A stretch of DNA of 42,300 bases from Alphaproteobacteria bacterium. Lineage in GTDB: Bacteria > Pseudomonadota > Alphaproteobacteria > Puniceispirillales > Puniceispirillaceae. Position numbers and translations under genes: made by a program. The notes under the pieces are model-generated. The model worked only from the letters and a program-made list of their open reading frames with translations. It did not search any database and was not told where the DNA came from. The stretch spans positions 1-42,300 of the forward strand of contig RFZL01000016.1 of NCBI GenBank assembly GCA_009920665.1, in the 5' to 3' direction. Position 1 is the first letter of the stretch; the number at the start of each line of letters is the position of its first letter. Below are positions 1 to 8,128 of this stretch, piece by piece.

Positions 1-176
1 ACATTGAAAAGCCCGGCATATCCCCACTGGATATTCACGCCAAGCGCCATGATCGCCGAGATGATACACATATTGAGCAGCGCCAGCGACACATCCCAGC
101 TCTGCATGAACCCGACCGTCACGAACAGCAGCGCCATCAGCGCGAACATGGACAGATTGCGGACCGAGATGCTCAT
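1..176 (-). CDS. livM: Branched-chain amino acid ABC transporter permease LivM, N-terminal part (runs off left edge)
   Basis: Inner-membrane permease subunit that pairs with LivH to import branched-chain amino acids or similar amides. Only the first 58 codons are inside the window. They give a hydrophobic N-terminus followed by the segment GVNIQWGYAGLFNV, which is characteristic of LivM proteins. The ATG at 176 overlaps the livH stop in an ATGA arrangement, so translation is probably coupled to livH. It is the last visible gene of the leftward livK-livGF-livH-livM operon. The identity is clear from the motif and the context; the substrate is inferred only from the family. Confidence 0.88.
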   Translation of the reverse strand, partial: MSISVRNLSMFALMALLFVTVGFMQSWDVSLALLNMCIISAIMALGVNIQWGYAGLFN

Positions 177-1186
177 AAAGACTTCCCGCTGAAGATGCCG
201 GTCGGTTTGACCAGCAGAACAATCACAAGGATGACGAATGACACGGCGAATTTGTAATCCGTCGAAAGAAACTGAACCAGCGTGTCGGGCGCCATCGATT
301 CCGGCACCAGATAGGTCACCACACGTTTATAGGCAAAGGTGACGAACAGCTCGGAAAAAGCGATGACAAAGCCACCGGCGATGGCGCCAATCGGATTACC
401 CACCCCGCCGACAATCGCGGCGGCGAAGATCGGCAACAGAAGCTGCAGATAGACAAAGGGCTTGAAGCTCTTGTCCAGCCCGTACAGCGTGCCGGCGATG
501 GTCGCCAGCGCGGCCGTCATGATCCAGGCAATCATCACCACCCGGTCCGGATTGATCCCCGACAGCAGCGCCAGATCCTCGTTGTCAGAAAAGGCGCGCA
601 TTGATTTGCCGGTGCGGGTTCGGTTCAGGAACCAGAAGACCGCCGCGACAGTGATGATGGCGGTCACGACGGTCACCACCTGGGTTGTCTTGATGGCCAG
701 CCCCTCATTCAAACCCGTCATGTTCTTGAATTCCCGCGCCTTGATGATAAAGCGCTGGCCATCGGCGAAGACCTGGTCGCGCGGGCCAATGACGAACCGG
801 ATCAGCCCGTTATAGACAAACATCACCCCGACCGAGACAATGAGATAGATCACGCCTGACGCCTTCTGGCGGCGGTAATAGCGATAAACCAGCCGGTCCG
901 TGACCAGACACAGGATGATGGCGGCGAAAATACCGACGGGAAGCGCCAGCAGCGCGGTCGGCAGCGGGCCAAAGCCGATTCCAGCGCTCTGCAGCCCCCA
1001 GGTGGCCAGGATCACGAACATGGTGCCGATGGCCATCGTCTCGCCATGCGCGAAGTTCGAGAATCGCAATACAGCATAGACAAGCGTTACCCCAAGGGCA
1101 CCAAGCGCCAGCTGGCTGCCATAGGCAAGGCCCGGCACGATGACGAAATTGGCCAGGATCACAAGGGCGTTCAGGACATCGCTCAT
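173..1186 (-). CDS. livH: Branched-chain amino acid ABC transporter permease LivH
   Basis: Integral membrane permease of a LivFGHMK-type importer, 337 residues with about eight hydrophobic segments. The N-terminal region reads GLAYGSQLALGALGVTLVYA followed by RFSNFAHGE, the LivH hallmark. GGVGNPIGAIAGGF near residue 255 is the conserved cytoplasmic loop that contacts the ATPase. The frame is open upstream to 1279, but the start at 1186 is preferred. It has a GGGAGG Shine-Dalgarno a few bases upstream, matches the usual family N-terminus and lies one base after the livGF stop. The longer reading would add a non-conserved arginine-rich leader. Its stop overlaps the livM start. Confidence 0.93.
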   Translation of the reverse strand: MSDVLNALVILANFVIVPGLAYGSQLALGALGVTLVYAVLRFSNFAHGETMAIGTMFVILATWGLQSAGIGFGPLPTALLALPVGIFAAIILCLVTDRLVYRYYRRQKASGVIYLIVSVGVMFVYNGLIRFVIGPRDQVFADGQRFIIKAREFKNMTGLNEGLAIKTTQVVTVVTAIITVAAVFWFLNRTRTGKSMRAFSDNEDLALLSGINPDRVVMIAWIMTAALATIAGTLYGLDKSFKPFVYLQLLLPIFAAAIVGGVGNPIGAIAGGFVIAFSELFVTFAYKRVVTYLVPESMAPDTLVQFLSTDYKFAVSFVILVIVLLVKPTGIFSGKSL

Positions 1187-1187
1187 C

Positions 1188-2645
1188 TCACCCTCCCAGA
1201 AACGCCCGCCGCACCTCGGGGTCGGCCATGAGGGCCGCGCCAGTGTCGGTATAGGCGTTGCGCCCCTGCACCAGAACATAACCGCGGTCGGCGATATTCA
1301 GCGCCTGCTTGGCGTTCTGTTCGACCATCAGAATGGCAATCCCGGTCTGCGCCACCTCGATGATGCGGTCAAACAACTCGTCCATGACGATCGGCGACAC
1401 ACCTGCCGTCGGCTCGTCAAGCATCAGGATTTTCGGCTGTGTCATCAGCGCCCGACCCACCGCCACCTGCTGGCGCTGGCCACCCGAAAGTTCTCCCGCC
1501 GGCTGGGCGCGTTTCTCATGCAGGATCGGGAAAAGGTCGAAGACCTGCCGCATCGTTGTGGCGATGTCATCGCGGCGGATGAAGGCCCCCATTTCAAGGT
1601 TTTCTTCAACCGTCATGCTGGTGAAGACGTTGTTTGTCTGCGGCACGAACCCCATGCCGCGAAGAACACGTTCCTGCGGCTTCAGCCGTGAGATATCCTC
1701 GCCCTCCAGTAGCACCCGCCCCTCGCGCAGGCCCAGCATGCCGAACATCGCCTTCATCGCCGTCGATTTGCCGGCTCCGTTCGGCCCGACGACCACGGCA
1801 ATCTCACCCGGCTCAACGCCAATGGTGCAGCCATGCAGGATATCGGCGCCGCCATAGCCGCAGACCATCTCCTCACCGACCAGAAAGCTCATGACACAGC
1901 CAAGATAGGCCTCGATGACCTCTTCATTCGCGCGCACCTCGGCGGCAGTGCCGGTGGCAAGGACGGCGCCCTCGGCCATCACAATGACCGGATCGCACAG
2001 CCGCGAGATGAACTCCATGTCATGCTCGATCATGCAGAAGGTATAGCCGCGTTCGCTGTTGAGCCGCTGGATGGCGTCGCCGATAGTGCGCAGCAGGGTA
2101 CGGTTCACGCCGGCGCCGACCTCGTCGAGAAACACGATCTTGGCATCGACCATCATGGTCCTGCCGAGTTCCAGCAGCTTTTTCTGCCCGCCTGACAGAT
2201 TTCCGGCAAGCTCATCTGCCACCTGGTTGATCTGCAGGAACTCGATCACCTCATCGGCCTTGCGGCGAAGCGCGGCTTCCTCGGCGCGAACCCGCGCCGG
2301 GCGGAGCCATGCATCCATGAGCCGTTCCCCCGACTGGCCGCCCGGCACCAGCATCAGATTCTCGCGTACGGTCAGCGTCGAGAATTCATGCGCAATCTGG
2401 AATGTCCTCAGCATGCCCCTGGCGAACAGCTCATGCGGCGGCAGGCCGGTAATATCCTGACCATCCAGAAGCACCCGGCCCGATGTGGGGGCATGGAGTC
2501 CCGCAATCACATTGAACAGCGTCGTCTTGCCGGCACCGTTCGGACCGATCAGGCCGGTGATTGATCCGGGCGCAATCGACAGCGAAACATTGTCGACAGC
2601 CTTGATGCCTCCGAAATGCTTGGAGAGATTTTCAACGACAATCAT
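1188..2645 (-). CDS. livGF: Fused LivG-LivF double ATP-binding protein of a branched-chain amino acid ABC transporter
   Basis: Cytoplasmic ATPase for the LivHM permease, with both nucleotide-binding subunits in one 485-residue chain. The LivG half (about 1-249) has Walker A GPNGAGKT at 34-41, signature LSGGQ at 150-154, Walker B ending in VFLDE at 171-175 and the switch histidine in IEHDM. The LivF half (about 252-485) has Walker A GPNGAGKS at 287-294, LSGGQ at 386-390, LMLDEPTAG at 408-416 and the LivF-typical VEQNA. These subunits are normally separate proteins of about 250 and 235 residues. The junction is just Cys250-Val251 before a methionine (codon at 1892-1890) that looks like the old LivF start. 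Cys250 is TGT, one base from TGA. The usual LivG proline after the Walker B glutamate is valine here. Confidence 0.92.
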   Translation of the reverse strand: MIVVENLSKHFGGIKAVDNVSLSIAPGSITGLIGPNGAGKTTLFNVIAGLHAPTSGRVLLDGQDITGLPPHELFARGMLRTFQIAHEFSTLTVRENLMLVPGGQSGERLMDAWLRPARVRAEEAALRRKADEVIEFLQINQVADELAGNLSGGQKKLLELGRTMMVDAKIVFLDEVGAGVNRTLLRTIGDAIQRLNSERGYTFCMIEHDMEFISRLCDPVIVMAEGAVLATGTAAEVRANEEVIEAYLGCVMSFLVGEEMVCGYGGADILHGCTIGVEPGEIAVVVGPNGAGKSTAMKAMFGMLGLREGRVLLEGEDISRLKPQERVLRGMGFVPQTNNVFTSMTVEENLEMGAFIRRDDIATTMRQVFDLFPILHEKRAQPAGELSGGQRQQVAVGRALMTQPKILMLDEPTAGVSPIVMDELFDRIIEVAQTGIAILMVEQNAKQALNIADRGYVLVQGRNAYTDTGAALMADPEVRRAFLGG

Positions 2646-2696
2646 GCGGCACCGGCACAGCCATCAGAGCGGACAGACATTCAAGACATTATACAT

Positions 2697-2733
2697 AAAA
2701 GAAAAACGGCCCAGACAGAATGTCCGGGCCGTT
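2697..2733 (-). terminator. Rho-independent terminator between livK and livGF
   Basis: Read leftward, arms at 2733-2721 and 2717-2705 pair over 13 base pairs (one G-U) around a three-base loop. A run of five T, one C and four T follows on the transcript side. It sits 17 bases past the livK stop and 50 bases before the livGF start. It should end most livK transcripts while allowing some read-through to the transport genes, a common way to make more binding protein than membrane complex. Confidence 0.9.
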
Positions 2734-2749
2734 CATGGATGTCTTGGCC

Positions 2750-3931
2750 CTAGCGGTAGCCAACGGTGGTGTTCTTGCCACCGTCGATCAGGATCTCGGC
2801 ATAGCTTCCTGCCGACTCACCGGACCCGATCAGCTCAACAGCCGACGCGCCAACATAATCGACGTCGCCGCCACCGGCGATGATCTTCAGCGCCTTGGCA
2901 AGTTCACCCGGGTAGATCTTCTCACCCGGCGCGTTGGCGACCATCATGACCTTTTCCTTGTAGGAGGATGCGTCGGTCGAACCGGCGGCCTGCATGGCCA
3001 TGATCAAAAGCGCGGCAGCGTCATAGGACTCGGCCGTGAACGGGCCATTGGCAAAGCCGGCGGCCTTTGCCATGTCATCAAGCATCTTCGCACCCGGGCT
3101 GTCGGTTCCCGGCAGCGTGCCGATGGACCCGTTGAGATCAGGGCCGATCGCCGCTGGCAGGGCATCACCGATCATGCCGTCGGGAAGGAAGAAGCTGTCG
3201 AACGCACCGGTGTCAAGCGACGACTGGATGATCATCTTGCCACCCTGGTCGAGATAACCGGCCACCACCAGCATGTCACCGCCGGCCTGCGACAGGGCCG
3301 CAACCTCGGCACTATAGTCGCCCTTGCCCTCTTCGTGAGCCGCGTTGATCGTCACGCCGCCACCAAGCTTTTCGTAATTCATCTGGATGCTGTCAGCCAG
3401 ACCCTTGCCATAGTCGTTGTTGGTGTAGGTGATGGCGACGGATTTGATGCCCTTTTCCATCAGCATTTCAGCCACAACCTGGCCCTGACGCGCGTCAGAG
3501 GGCGCGGTGCGGAAGAACAGGCCTGAATCCTCCATGTCCGACAGCGCCGGCGAGGTTGCCGAAGGCGAAATCATCGCAACGCCCTTGGCCATGGCCACAT
3601 TCTGCAGCGTGGCGATGGTCACGCCGGAGCAGTCGGCACCCATGATGCCACTGACACCGTCAGAGGTGATCAGACGCTCGGCTGCGGCGGTGGCTGCCGC
3701 TGCATCAACACAGGTCGAGTCCGCACGGACAGGGGAGACCGAGCTGCCACCCATGAACGCACCGGAGTCGGTGGCTTCCTTCATGGCGAGTTCGGCACCG
3801 GACGCCATGTCGGGCGTCAGCGATTCAATCGGGCCCGTAAAGCCGAGCAATACGCCGATCTTCACGTCTGCAGCCATCGCAGGTGTCGCGACAAGCGCCG
3901 ACGCCATGGCCACCATAAGCAATTTCTTCAT
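2750..3931 (-). CDS. livK: Periplasmic branched-chain amino acid (Leu/Ile/Val or amide) binding protein
   Basis: Solute receptor of the Liv importer, 393 residues, periplasmic binding protein type I fold. The N-terminus is a clear signal peptide (MKKLLMVAMASALVATPAMA) cleaved before ADVKIG. The mature start KIGVLLGFTGPIESLTPD and the later SPSATSPALSD segment fit the family's ligand pocket. The start at 3931 has GGAGG five bases upstream; an in-frame TTG at 3943 overlaps that site and is less likely. It is the first gene of the leftward operon and is followed by a strong terminator. The ligand cannot be fixed from sequence: branched-chain amino acids, amides and aromatic acids all occur in this family. 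Confidence 0.92.
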   Translation of the reverse strand: MKKLLMVAMASALVATPAMAADVKIGVLLGFTGPIESLTPDMASGAELAMKEATDSGAFMGGSSVSPVRADSTCVDAAAATAAAERLITSDGVSGIMGADCSGVTIATLQNVAMAKGVAMISPSATSPALSDMEDSGLFFRTAPSDARQGQVVAEMLMEKGIKSVAITYTNNDYGKGLADSIQMNYEKLGGGVTINAAHEEGKGDYSAEVAALSQAGGDMLVVAGYLDQGGKMIIQSSLDTGAFDSFFLPDGMIGDALPAAIGPDLNGSIGTLPGTDSPGAKMLDDMAKAAGFANGPFTAESYDAAALLIMAMQAAGSTDASSYKEKVMMVANAPGEKIYPGELAKALKIIAGGGDVDYVGASAVELIGSGESAGSYAEILIDGGKNTTVGYR

Positions 3932-4062
3932 CAGGACCTCCAAAAGTGATGAGAATACCAGGCGGCAAGTAAAGGACAGGACGTGACCTCAAGGCAAGCA
4001 GGAATCCGCCCCTTTCGGGCTATATACCGACTGAACCGGCAGCTCGACCCTGCCTGGACAGC

Positions 4063-5961
4063 TCATCCCTGCTTTGGATAGCCCAATGTTTTCAACGCGG
4101 TGGTGATCTCGTCCAGAATGACCGGATCATCGATTGTCGCCGGCATGTTCCATTCGACGCCATCGGCGATTTTCGCCATGGTACCGCGAAGCACCTTGCC
4201 GGAGCGCGTTTTCGGTAGCCGGTCGATGGCAACGACAAGGTTGAATGCGGACACCCGGCCAACCCGCGTTTTCACCAGGTCTGTCGCCTCGGCGCAGACC
4301 TGATCGACCGGCTTGTCACAATTCGGATAGAGGCAGATCAGCCCCAGCGGCAACTGCCCCTTCAACTCGTCGGCAACACCGATGACCGCGCATTCCGCGA
4401 CATCGGGATGTTCGGCCAGTACCTCTTCCAGTTGTCCGGTCGACAGCCGGTGGCCGGCGACATTGATGACATCATCGGTGCGCGCCATGATGTAGAGATA
4501 CCCGTCCTCATCCTTGTAGCCGGCATCGCCGGTCTCGTAATAGCCCGGAAACGTGGTCAGATATTTCGCGATGAAAGCGGCGTCCGCGCCCCATATCGTG
4601 GGCAGGCAGGATGGCGGCAGCGGCAGCTTTACCGCGATGGCGCCAAGTTCGTTCACCGCCCGCACCGCGCCATCCTCGGCCAGGATGTCGATCTCATAGC
4701 CGGGCATCGGCACCGAGGGCGAGCCAAGCTTGACCGGCAGCGTCTCGATCCCAACCGGGTTGGCGCAGATCGACCAGCCGGTCTCGGTCTGCCACCAATG
4801 GTCGATCACCGGCACGCCAAGCTTGTCCTGCGCCCATATGATGGTGTCGGGATCGGCCCGTTCGCCGGCCAGGAACAGATGTGTCAGCGATGAGGTATCA
4901 TAGCTCTTCAGGAACTCGCCATCGGGATCGGCGCGCTTGATGGCGCGGAACGCGGTCGGCGCGGTGAACAGAACCTTGACGCCATGATCGCGGATCACCC
5001 GCCAGAACACGCCGGCATCGGGTGTGCCGATGGGCTTGCCCTCGAACAGCACGGTCGAACAGCCGGCGATCAGCGGCGCGTAGACGATGTAGGAATGGCC
5101 GACAACCCAGCCGATATCGGACGCGGCCCAATAGACGTCACCGGGCCTGACGTCATAGATGTTCGGCATCGACCATTGCAGGGCCACCGCATGGCCGCCA
5201 TTGTCGCGCACCACCCCCTTTGGCTGGCCGGTTGTTCCCGAGGTATAGAGGATATAGAGCGGATCGGTCGCCTTGACCGGCACCGGCGCCACCTCATCGA
5301 CACCTTCATGCGCGGCGTGCCATTCCAGATCGCGCCCGGCGACAAGGTCGGCCGCCAGCGCCGCACGCTGATAGATCACGCAGGAGTCCGGCTTGTGGGA
5401 AGACAACTCTATCGCCTCGTCAAGAAGCGGTTTGTAGGCGACGATCCGGTTCGGCTCATGCCCGCAGGACGCGCTGATGATGGCCTTTGGCGTCGCGTCA
5501 TCGATGCGCTTGGCAAGTTCGGCCGCGGCAAAGCCGCCAAAGACAACCGAATGCACCGCGCCAAGACGCGCGCAGCCCAGCATCGCGACCACCGCCTCGG
5601 GAATCATCGGCATGTAGATGATCACCCGGTCACCGGTGCCAACACCAAGCCGTTGCAGCATGCCGGCAAAGCGCGCCGTGGCGGTCTGCAGCTCGGCATA
5701 GGTCAGCGAGGCCGCGTTGCCGGTAATCGGCGAGTCATAGATGATCGCCTTCTGCGCGCCTCGTCCGGCGGCGACATGCCTGTCAACGGCGTTGTGACAG
5801 GTGTTCAATTCGCCATCGGGAAACCAGCGATGGAAAGGCGGCTGCGACGAGTCGAGCGCCCTTGTCGGTGCCTTGTGCCAGTCTATGGCATCGGCGGCCT
5901 CCATCCAGAACGACGCGACATCGGCCTGCGCCCTGTCATAAAGTTCCTGATAACCCGCCAT
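4063..5961 (-). CDS. prpE: Propionyl-CoA synthetase (acyl-CoA synthetase, AMP-forming)
   Basis: Activates propionate (or another short-chain acid) with ATP and CoA through an acyl-adenylate, feeding propionate catabolism. The 632-residue protein follows the PrpE plan. It has an N-terminal domain with FWMEAADAIDW and PPFHRWFPDGELNTCHNAVDR, the P-loop-like LYTSGTTGQPKGVVRD, GWVVGHSYIVYAPL, IDHWWQTETGW, RTDDVINVAGHRLSTGQLEE and the C-terminal catalytic lysine in KTRSGKVLRG. I chose the ATG at 5961, which has AGGGG upstream and matches the family start; an ATG six codons earlier has no ribosome site. It is transcribed divergently from the rhodanese gene. Acetyl-CoA synthetase is the main alternative, but the overall pattern fits PrpE better. 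Confidence 0.88.
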   Translation of the reverse strand: MAGYQELYDRAQADVASFWMEAADAIDWHKAPTRALDSSQPPFHRWFPDGELNTCHNAVDRHVAAGRGAQKAIIYDSPITGNAASLTYAELQTATARFAGMLQRLGVGTGDRVIIYMPMIPEAVVAMLGCARLGAVHSVVFGGFAAAELAKRIDDATPKAIISASCGHEPNRIVAYKPLLDEAIELSSHKPDSCVIYQRAALAADLVAGRDLEWHAAHEGVDEVAPVPVKATDPLYILYTSGTTGQPKGVVRDNGGHAVALQWSMPNIYDVRPGDVYWAASDIGWVVGHSYIVYAPLIAGCSTVLFEGKPIGTPDAGVFWRVIRDHGVKVLFTAPTAFRAIKRADPDGEFLKSYDTSSLTHLFLAGERADPDTIIWAQDKLGVPVIDHWWQTETGWSICANPVGIETLPVKLGSPSVPMPGYEIDILAEDGAVRAVNELGAIAVKLPLPPSCLPTIWGADAAFIAKYLTTFPGYYETGDAGYKDEDGYLYIMARTDDVINVAGHRLSTGQLEEVLAEHPDVAECAVIGVADELKGQLPLGLICLYPNCDKPVDQVCAEATDLVKTRVGRVSAFNLVVAIDRLPKTRSGKVLRGTMAKIADGVEWNMPATIDDPVILDEITTALKTLGYPKQG

Positions 5962-6063
5962 TGATCTGTCCCCTGCCATCCGGCGTCAGCTTTGAGCGCC
6001 ATCCATATACTAGCCATAAATTGATGACCGGCAAAAGCCCTGCAGGCGAGCCCCTTCTCCTGT

Positions 6064-6081
6064 TATCACAAGTCAGTGATA
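6064..6081. promoter_or_regulatory. Inverted repeat in the prpE/rhodanese divergent region
   Basis: TATCAC and GTGATA are separated by six bases in the 236-bp space between two divergent genes. The size and symmetry suit a dimeric regulator. No regulator gene is adjacent, and the only evidence is the symmetry. Confidence 0.3.
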
Positions 6082-6150
6082 GCATGCGGCACACACCCTC
6101 CGCATCTTGGTCAGGAAGGTATCTACCGATATAAGGGACCCATCGACATT

Positions 6151-6178
6151 CCGGGCAAATGAAACCGGGCAAATGAAA
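6151..6178. repeat. Perfect 14-bp tandem duplication upstream of the rhodanese gene
   Basis: The unit CCGGGCAAATGAAA occurs twice in direct succession, ending 19 bases before the rhodanese start, so it lies in its 5' untranslated region or promoter. It looks like a recent slippage duplication. Confidence 0.85.
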
Positions 6179-6197
6179 TCGACAGAAGGGGACAGAC

Positions 6198-6590
6198 ATG
6201 CCGGTTACCCAGCACGTCGCCGACATGATTGCCTCGGCGCGGTTGCTGATCGATTCGATCGGTGCCACCGAAGCCGCAGAATTGCAGCGGCTTGATGCCG
6301 CCATCCTGATCGATCTTCGTGATATACGCGAACTGCAACGGGCTGGAACGGTGCCGGATGCCTTTCATGCGCCGCGTGGCATGCTGGAATTCTGGGCCGA
6401 CCCTGCAAGCCCCTATCACAAATCGGTCTTCCAAACCGACGGGAAACTGATCCTGTTCTGCGCCTCCGGGTTGCGTTCGGCGCTGGCGGTAAGAACATTG
6501 CAGGAGATGGGCATGGACAATGTCCTCGACATGGAAGGTGGCTTTACCGAATGGAAGATGCAGGGCCTGCCAGTTGAATTCCTGACCTGA
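6198..6590 (+). CDS. Single-domain rhodanese-like sulfurtransferase
   Basis: Small cytoplasmic protein of 130 residues made of one rhodanese domain. AILIDLRDIRELQRAG is the conserved strand with its aspartate and arginine. The active-site loop CASGLRSA carries the persulfide-forming cysteine, followed by LQEMGMDNVLDMEGGFTEW, a typical rhodanese C-terminus. AGGGG lies about eight bases before the ATG. It stands alone, divergent from prpE and convergent with the NylB-like hydrolase, so its sulfur acceptor is unknown. The family ranges from true thiosulfate sulfurtransferases to sulfur carriers for tRNA or cofactor synthesis. Confidence 0.88.
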   Translation: MPVTQHVADMIASARLLIDSIGATEAAELQRLDAAILIDLRDIRELQRAGTVPDAFHAPRGMLEFWADPASPYHKSVFQTDGKLILFCASGLRSALAVRTLQEMGMDNVLDMEGGFTEWKMQGLPVEFLT

Positions 6591-6615
6591 CGCCAGGCAG
6601 GAATCGCCGCCATAA

Positions 6616-7803
6616 TCAGCCAAGCGCCCGCGACGTTGCCCGCAGCATTTCGATCAGCGCCGGCCGGTTATCCGGGTCGCTCGGCGCATCCTGCGAGGCA
6701 AGATGCACAATGACCACTTCACGGGCCGGGTTGATCCACAGCCACTGGCCATGGATGCCGATGCCGCAGAATTCGCCGTCAGCCAGGCCTGTCTGATACC
6801 ATTTCGAGCGATAGCATCCATCCGGGAAATGGCGCGGACCGTCGGCCTGTGCCAGCCACGCCGCGCGCGTGTCATGCGTTTGCATGTCGGTGATCCAGGC
6901 CTCCGGTACCACCTGCCGGGCGCTGGCGGCACCGCCACAACGAACCATCTCGCCAAGCCGGGCAAGGTCAGGCGCGGTCAGGCAGATGCCGCCGGCAACG
7001 CGCGGCGCGCCAAAGGTATCGAGGGTGATATAGGCTTCGGTGGCAATCCCGGCCGGCCGCATCAGATGGCGAGACATCAAGGCCGCAAAATTGTCCCCTG
7101 CCACGCGCTCGACAATCCAGCCGAGAAGATCGCTATGCGGCGAGCAATAATGGAACCGCTCGCCATGCGCGCCATCCGAGGCCGGCAGACGTGCAAGGAA
7201 GCTGCGCAGCCCCTCACTCGACGCGCCCTCTTCCGGCGGGTTCCAGGCGGCCGCCCGGCGATAGGCCATGAAGATGCCGTCCTCATCGAGATATTCCTCG
7301 CTGAAGGCCGATGCGACCGTCATGTCGAGCACATGCCGCAGCGTCGCCCCCTCATAGGCGCTTCCCCCTGTTTCGGGAAGGTAGTGCGTCACCGGTTGGT
7401 CCGGGTCGAGAACGCCTTCACCGACAAGAACACCGACAAGCAGCGCGGTCAGTGATTTCGAGATGGAGAAGATGATGTGCTGCCGGTCCGGCGCGCCCCA
7501 ACCGCCATACCACTCATGAACCAGCCGCCCACGATGCAGCACGACAAATGCGTCGGTGGCGTTCGCCCGCAGAAAATCGGCAAGGCCGGTACCGGCATCA
7601 TCCACCGTCAGGCCGGACAGATCCCGGCGTGTCTCGGGCAGCGCCTTCATGTTGGCGGCAGGCGGCATCGGCGCGGTTGGCAGCAACTGCCGGACATGCG
7701 AGAAGGACCAGCGGCAGACGCCCGGGCCCCGCCAGTTGGCCACCGTCACCTGCCTGTTGGGCGTTGGCGGCGCCCCCTGCATGAGATGCATCACATCACT
7801 CAT
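6616..7803 (-). CDS. Serine hydrolase of the class C beta-lactamase / NylB-like family
   Basis: Predicted 395-residue serine hydrolase with the DD-peptidase/beta-lactamase fold. The catalytic S-x-x-K is SISK at residues 113-116 (in IIFSISKSLTA). The second motif is YCS at 219-221, taking the place of Y-x-N. A glycine-rich strand GIGIHGQWLWI near the end fits the third motif region. Motif spacing is close to 6-aminohexanoate-dimer hydrolase (NylB), better than to true beta-lactamases, so esterase or amidase activity is more likely than antibiotic resistance. There is no convincing signal peptide, so it is probably cytoplasmic. It is transcribed alone, convergent with the rhodanese. The start has only a distant AGGG; a methionine four codons later is possible. 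Confidence 0.82.
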   Translation of the reverse strand: MSDVMHLMQGAPPTPNRQVTVANWRGPGVCRWSFSHVRQLLPTAPMPPAANMKALPETRRDLSGLTVDDAGTGLADFLRANATDAFVVLHRGRLVHEWYGGWGAPDRQHIIFSISKSLTALLVGVLVGEGVLDPDQPVTHYLPETGGSAYEGATLRHVLDMTVASAFSEEYLDEDGIFMAYRRAAAWNPPEEGASSEGLRSFLARLPASDGAHGERFHYCSPHSDLLGWIVERVAGDNFAALMSRHLMRPAGIATEAYITLDTFGAPRVAGGICLTAPDLARLGEMVRCGGAASARQVVPEAWITDMQTHDTRAAWLAQADGPRHFPDGCYRSKWYQTGLADGEFCGIGIHGQWLWINPAREVVIVHLASQDAPSDPDNRPALIEMLRATSRALG

Positions 7804-8116
7804 CCGACATTATCCCTCAGCTGTGCATTGTCTCAACTGCCACCAGACAAGCTGGCATCGCAGCCAACGGCGCGATTATTCTTGCCGTCAAATCCCACTG
7901 CCGGCAAGCGCCGCGCTCTCGGCAGGCGTCGCCAGCTCGGCGTAGGCGATGGCCGCATTCACGAAAACTGCGGGCTGATGGACATCATACACATCATGTT
8001 GCAGATGGAGGTCGATGTGTTTGCCAGGCTTCGTCATCTGCAGGGTGCGCCAATGACCGACCTGCCCCGTCGCCAGTTTGACCGGCAGGCGGTCAGGTGG
8101 TCAGGCGATCAGGTGG
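7804..8116. other. 313-bp stretch without an established gene
   Basis: This lies between the ynjD stop and the NylB-like hydrolase start, both leftward. It holds most of an 8-bp tandem repeat at its right end and a leftward open frame (about 7888-8100) whose translation looks protein-like. I saw no clear promoter or terminator, though the promoter of the hydrolase gene should be here. Confidence 0.6.
7888..8037 (-). pseudogene. Possible small gene or C-terminal gene remnant, 49 codons from the only ATG
   Basis: From the ATG at 8037 this reads MTKPGKHIDLHLQHDVYD, then HQPAVFVNAAIAYAELA and a short Ala/Gly-rich tail. The same frame continues upstream without a stop to about 8100 (LPVKLATGQVGHWRTLQ), where it meets the 8-bp repeats and a TGA. 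The composition is that of a folded protein, and codon third positions are GC-rich like neighbouring genes. However, no ribosome site precedes the ATG and the conserved-looking part extends upstream of it. It may be the C-terminal remnant of a gene disrupted near the repeats. I do not recognise the family. Confidence 0.3.
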
Positions 8117-8128
8117 TCAGGCGGTCAG
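8089..8128. repeat. Five tandem 8-bp units overlapping the ynjD stop codon
   Basis: Units on the + strand are GCGGTCAG, GTGGTCAG, GCGATCAG, GTGGTCAG and GCGGTCAG. Each contains TCA, so each carries a TGA when read leftward. Because the period is not a multiple of three, the array puts stops in all three leftward frames. The ynjD stop (8119-8117) is one of these TGAs. Confidence 0.85.

Noticed and set aside
1187-1279. Longer LivH N-terminus from the upstream start
   Set aside because: The extra 31 residues lie inside livGF, are Arg/Pro/Trp-rich and unlike the family; the 1186 start has a good Shine-Dalgarno.
2720-3526. 268-codon + strand frame opposite livK
   Set aside because: Begins inside the livK terminator hairpin and has the composition of an antisense frame; livK is intact.
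4984-5964. 326-codon open frame on the + strand opposite prpE
   Set aside because: It is a GC-rich antisense shadow: prpE is clearly coding on the other strand, and the translation is rich in Arg, His and Gly with no family motif.
8089-8128. Repeat array as a CRISPR or regulatory iteron set
   Set aside because: Units are contiguous 8-mers without spacers and overlap a coding end; neither CRISPR nor a clear iteron architecture.
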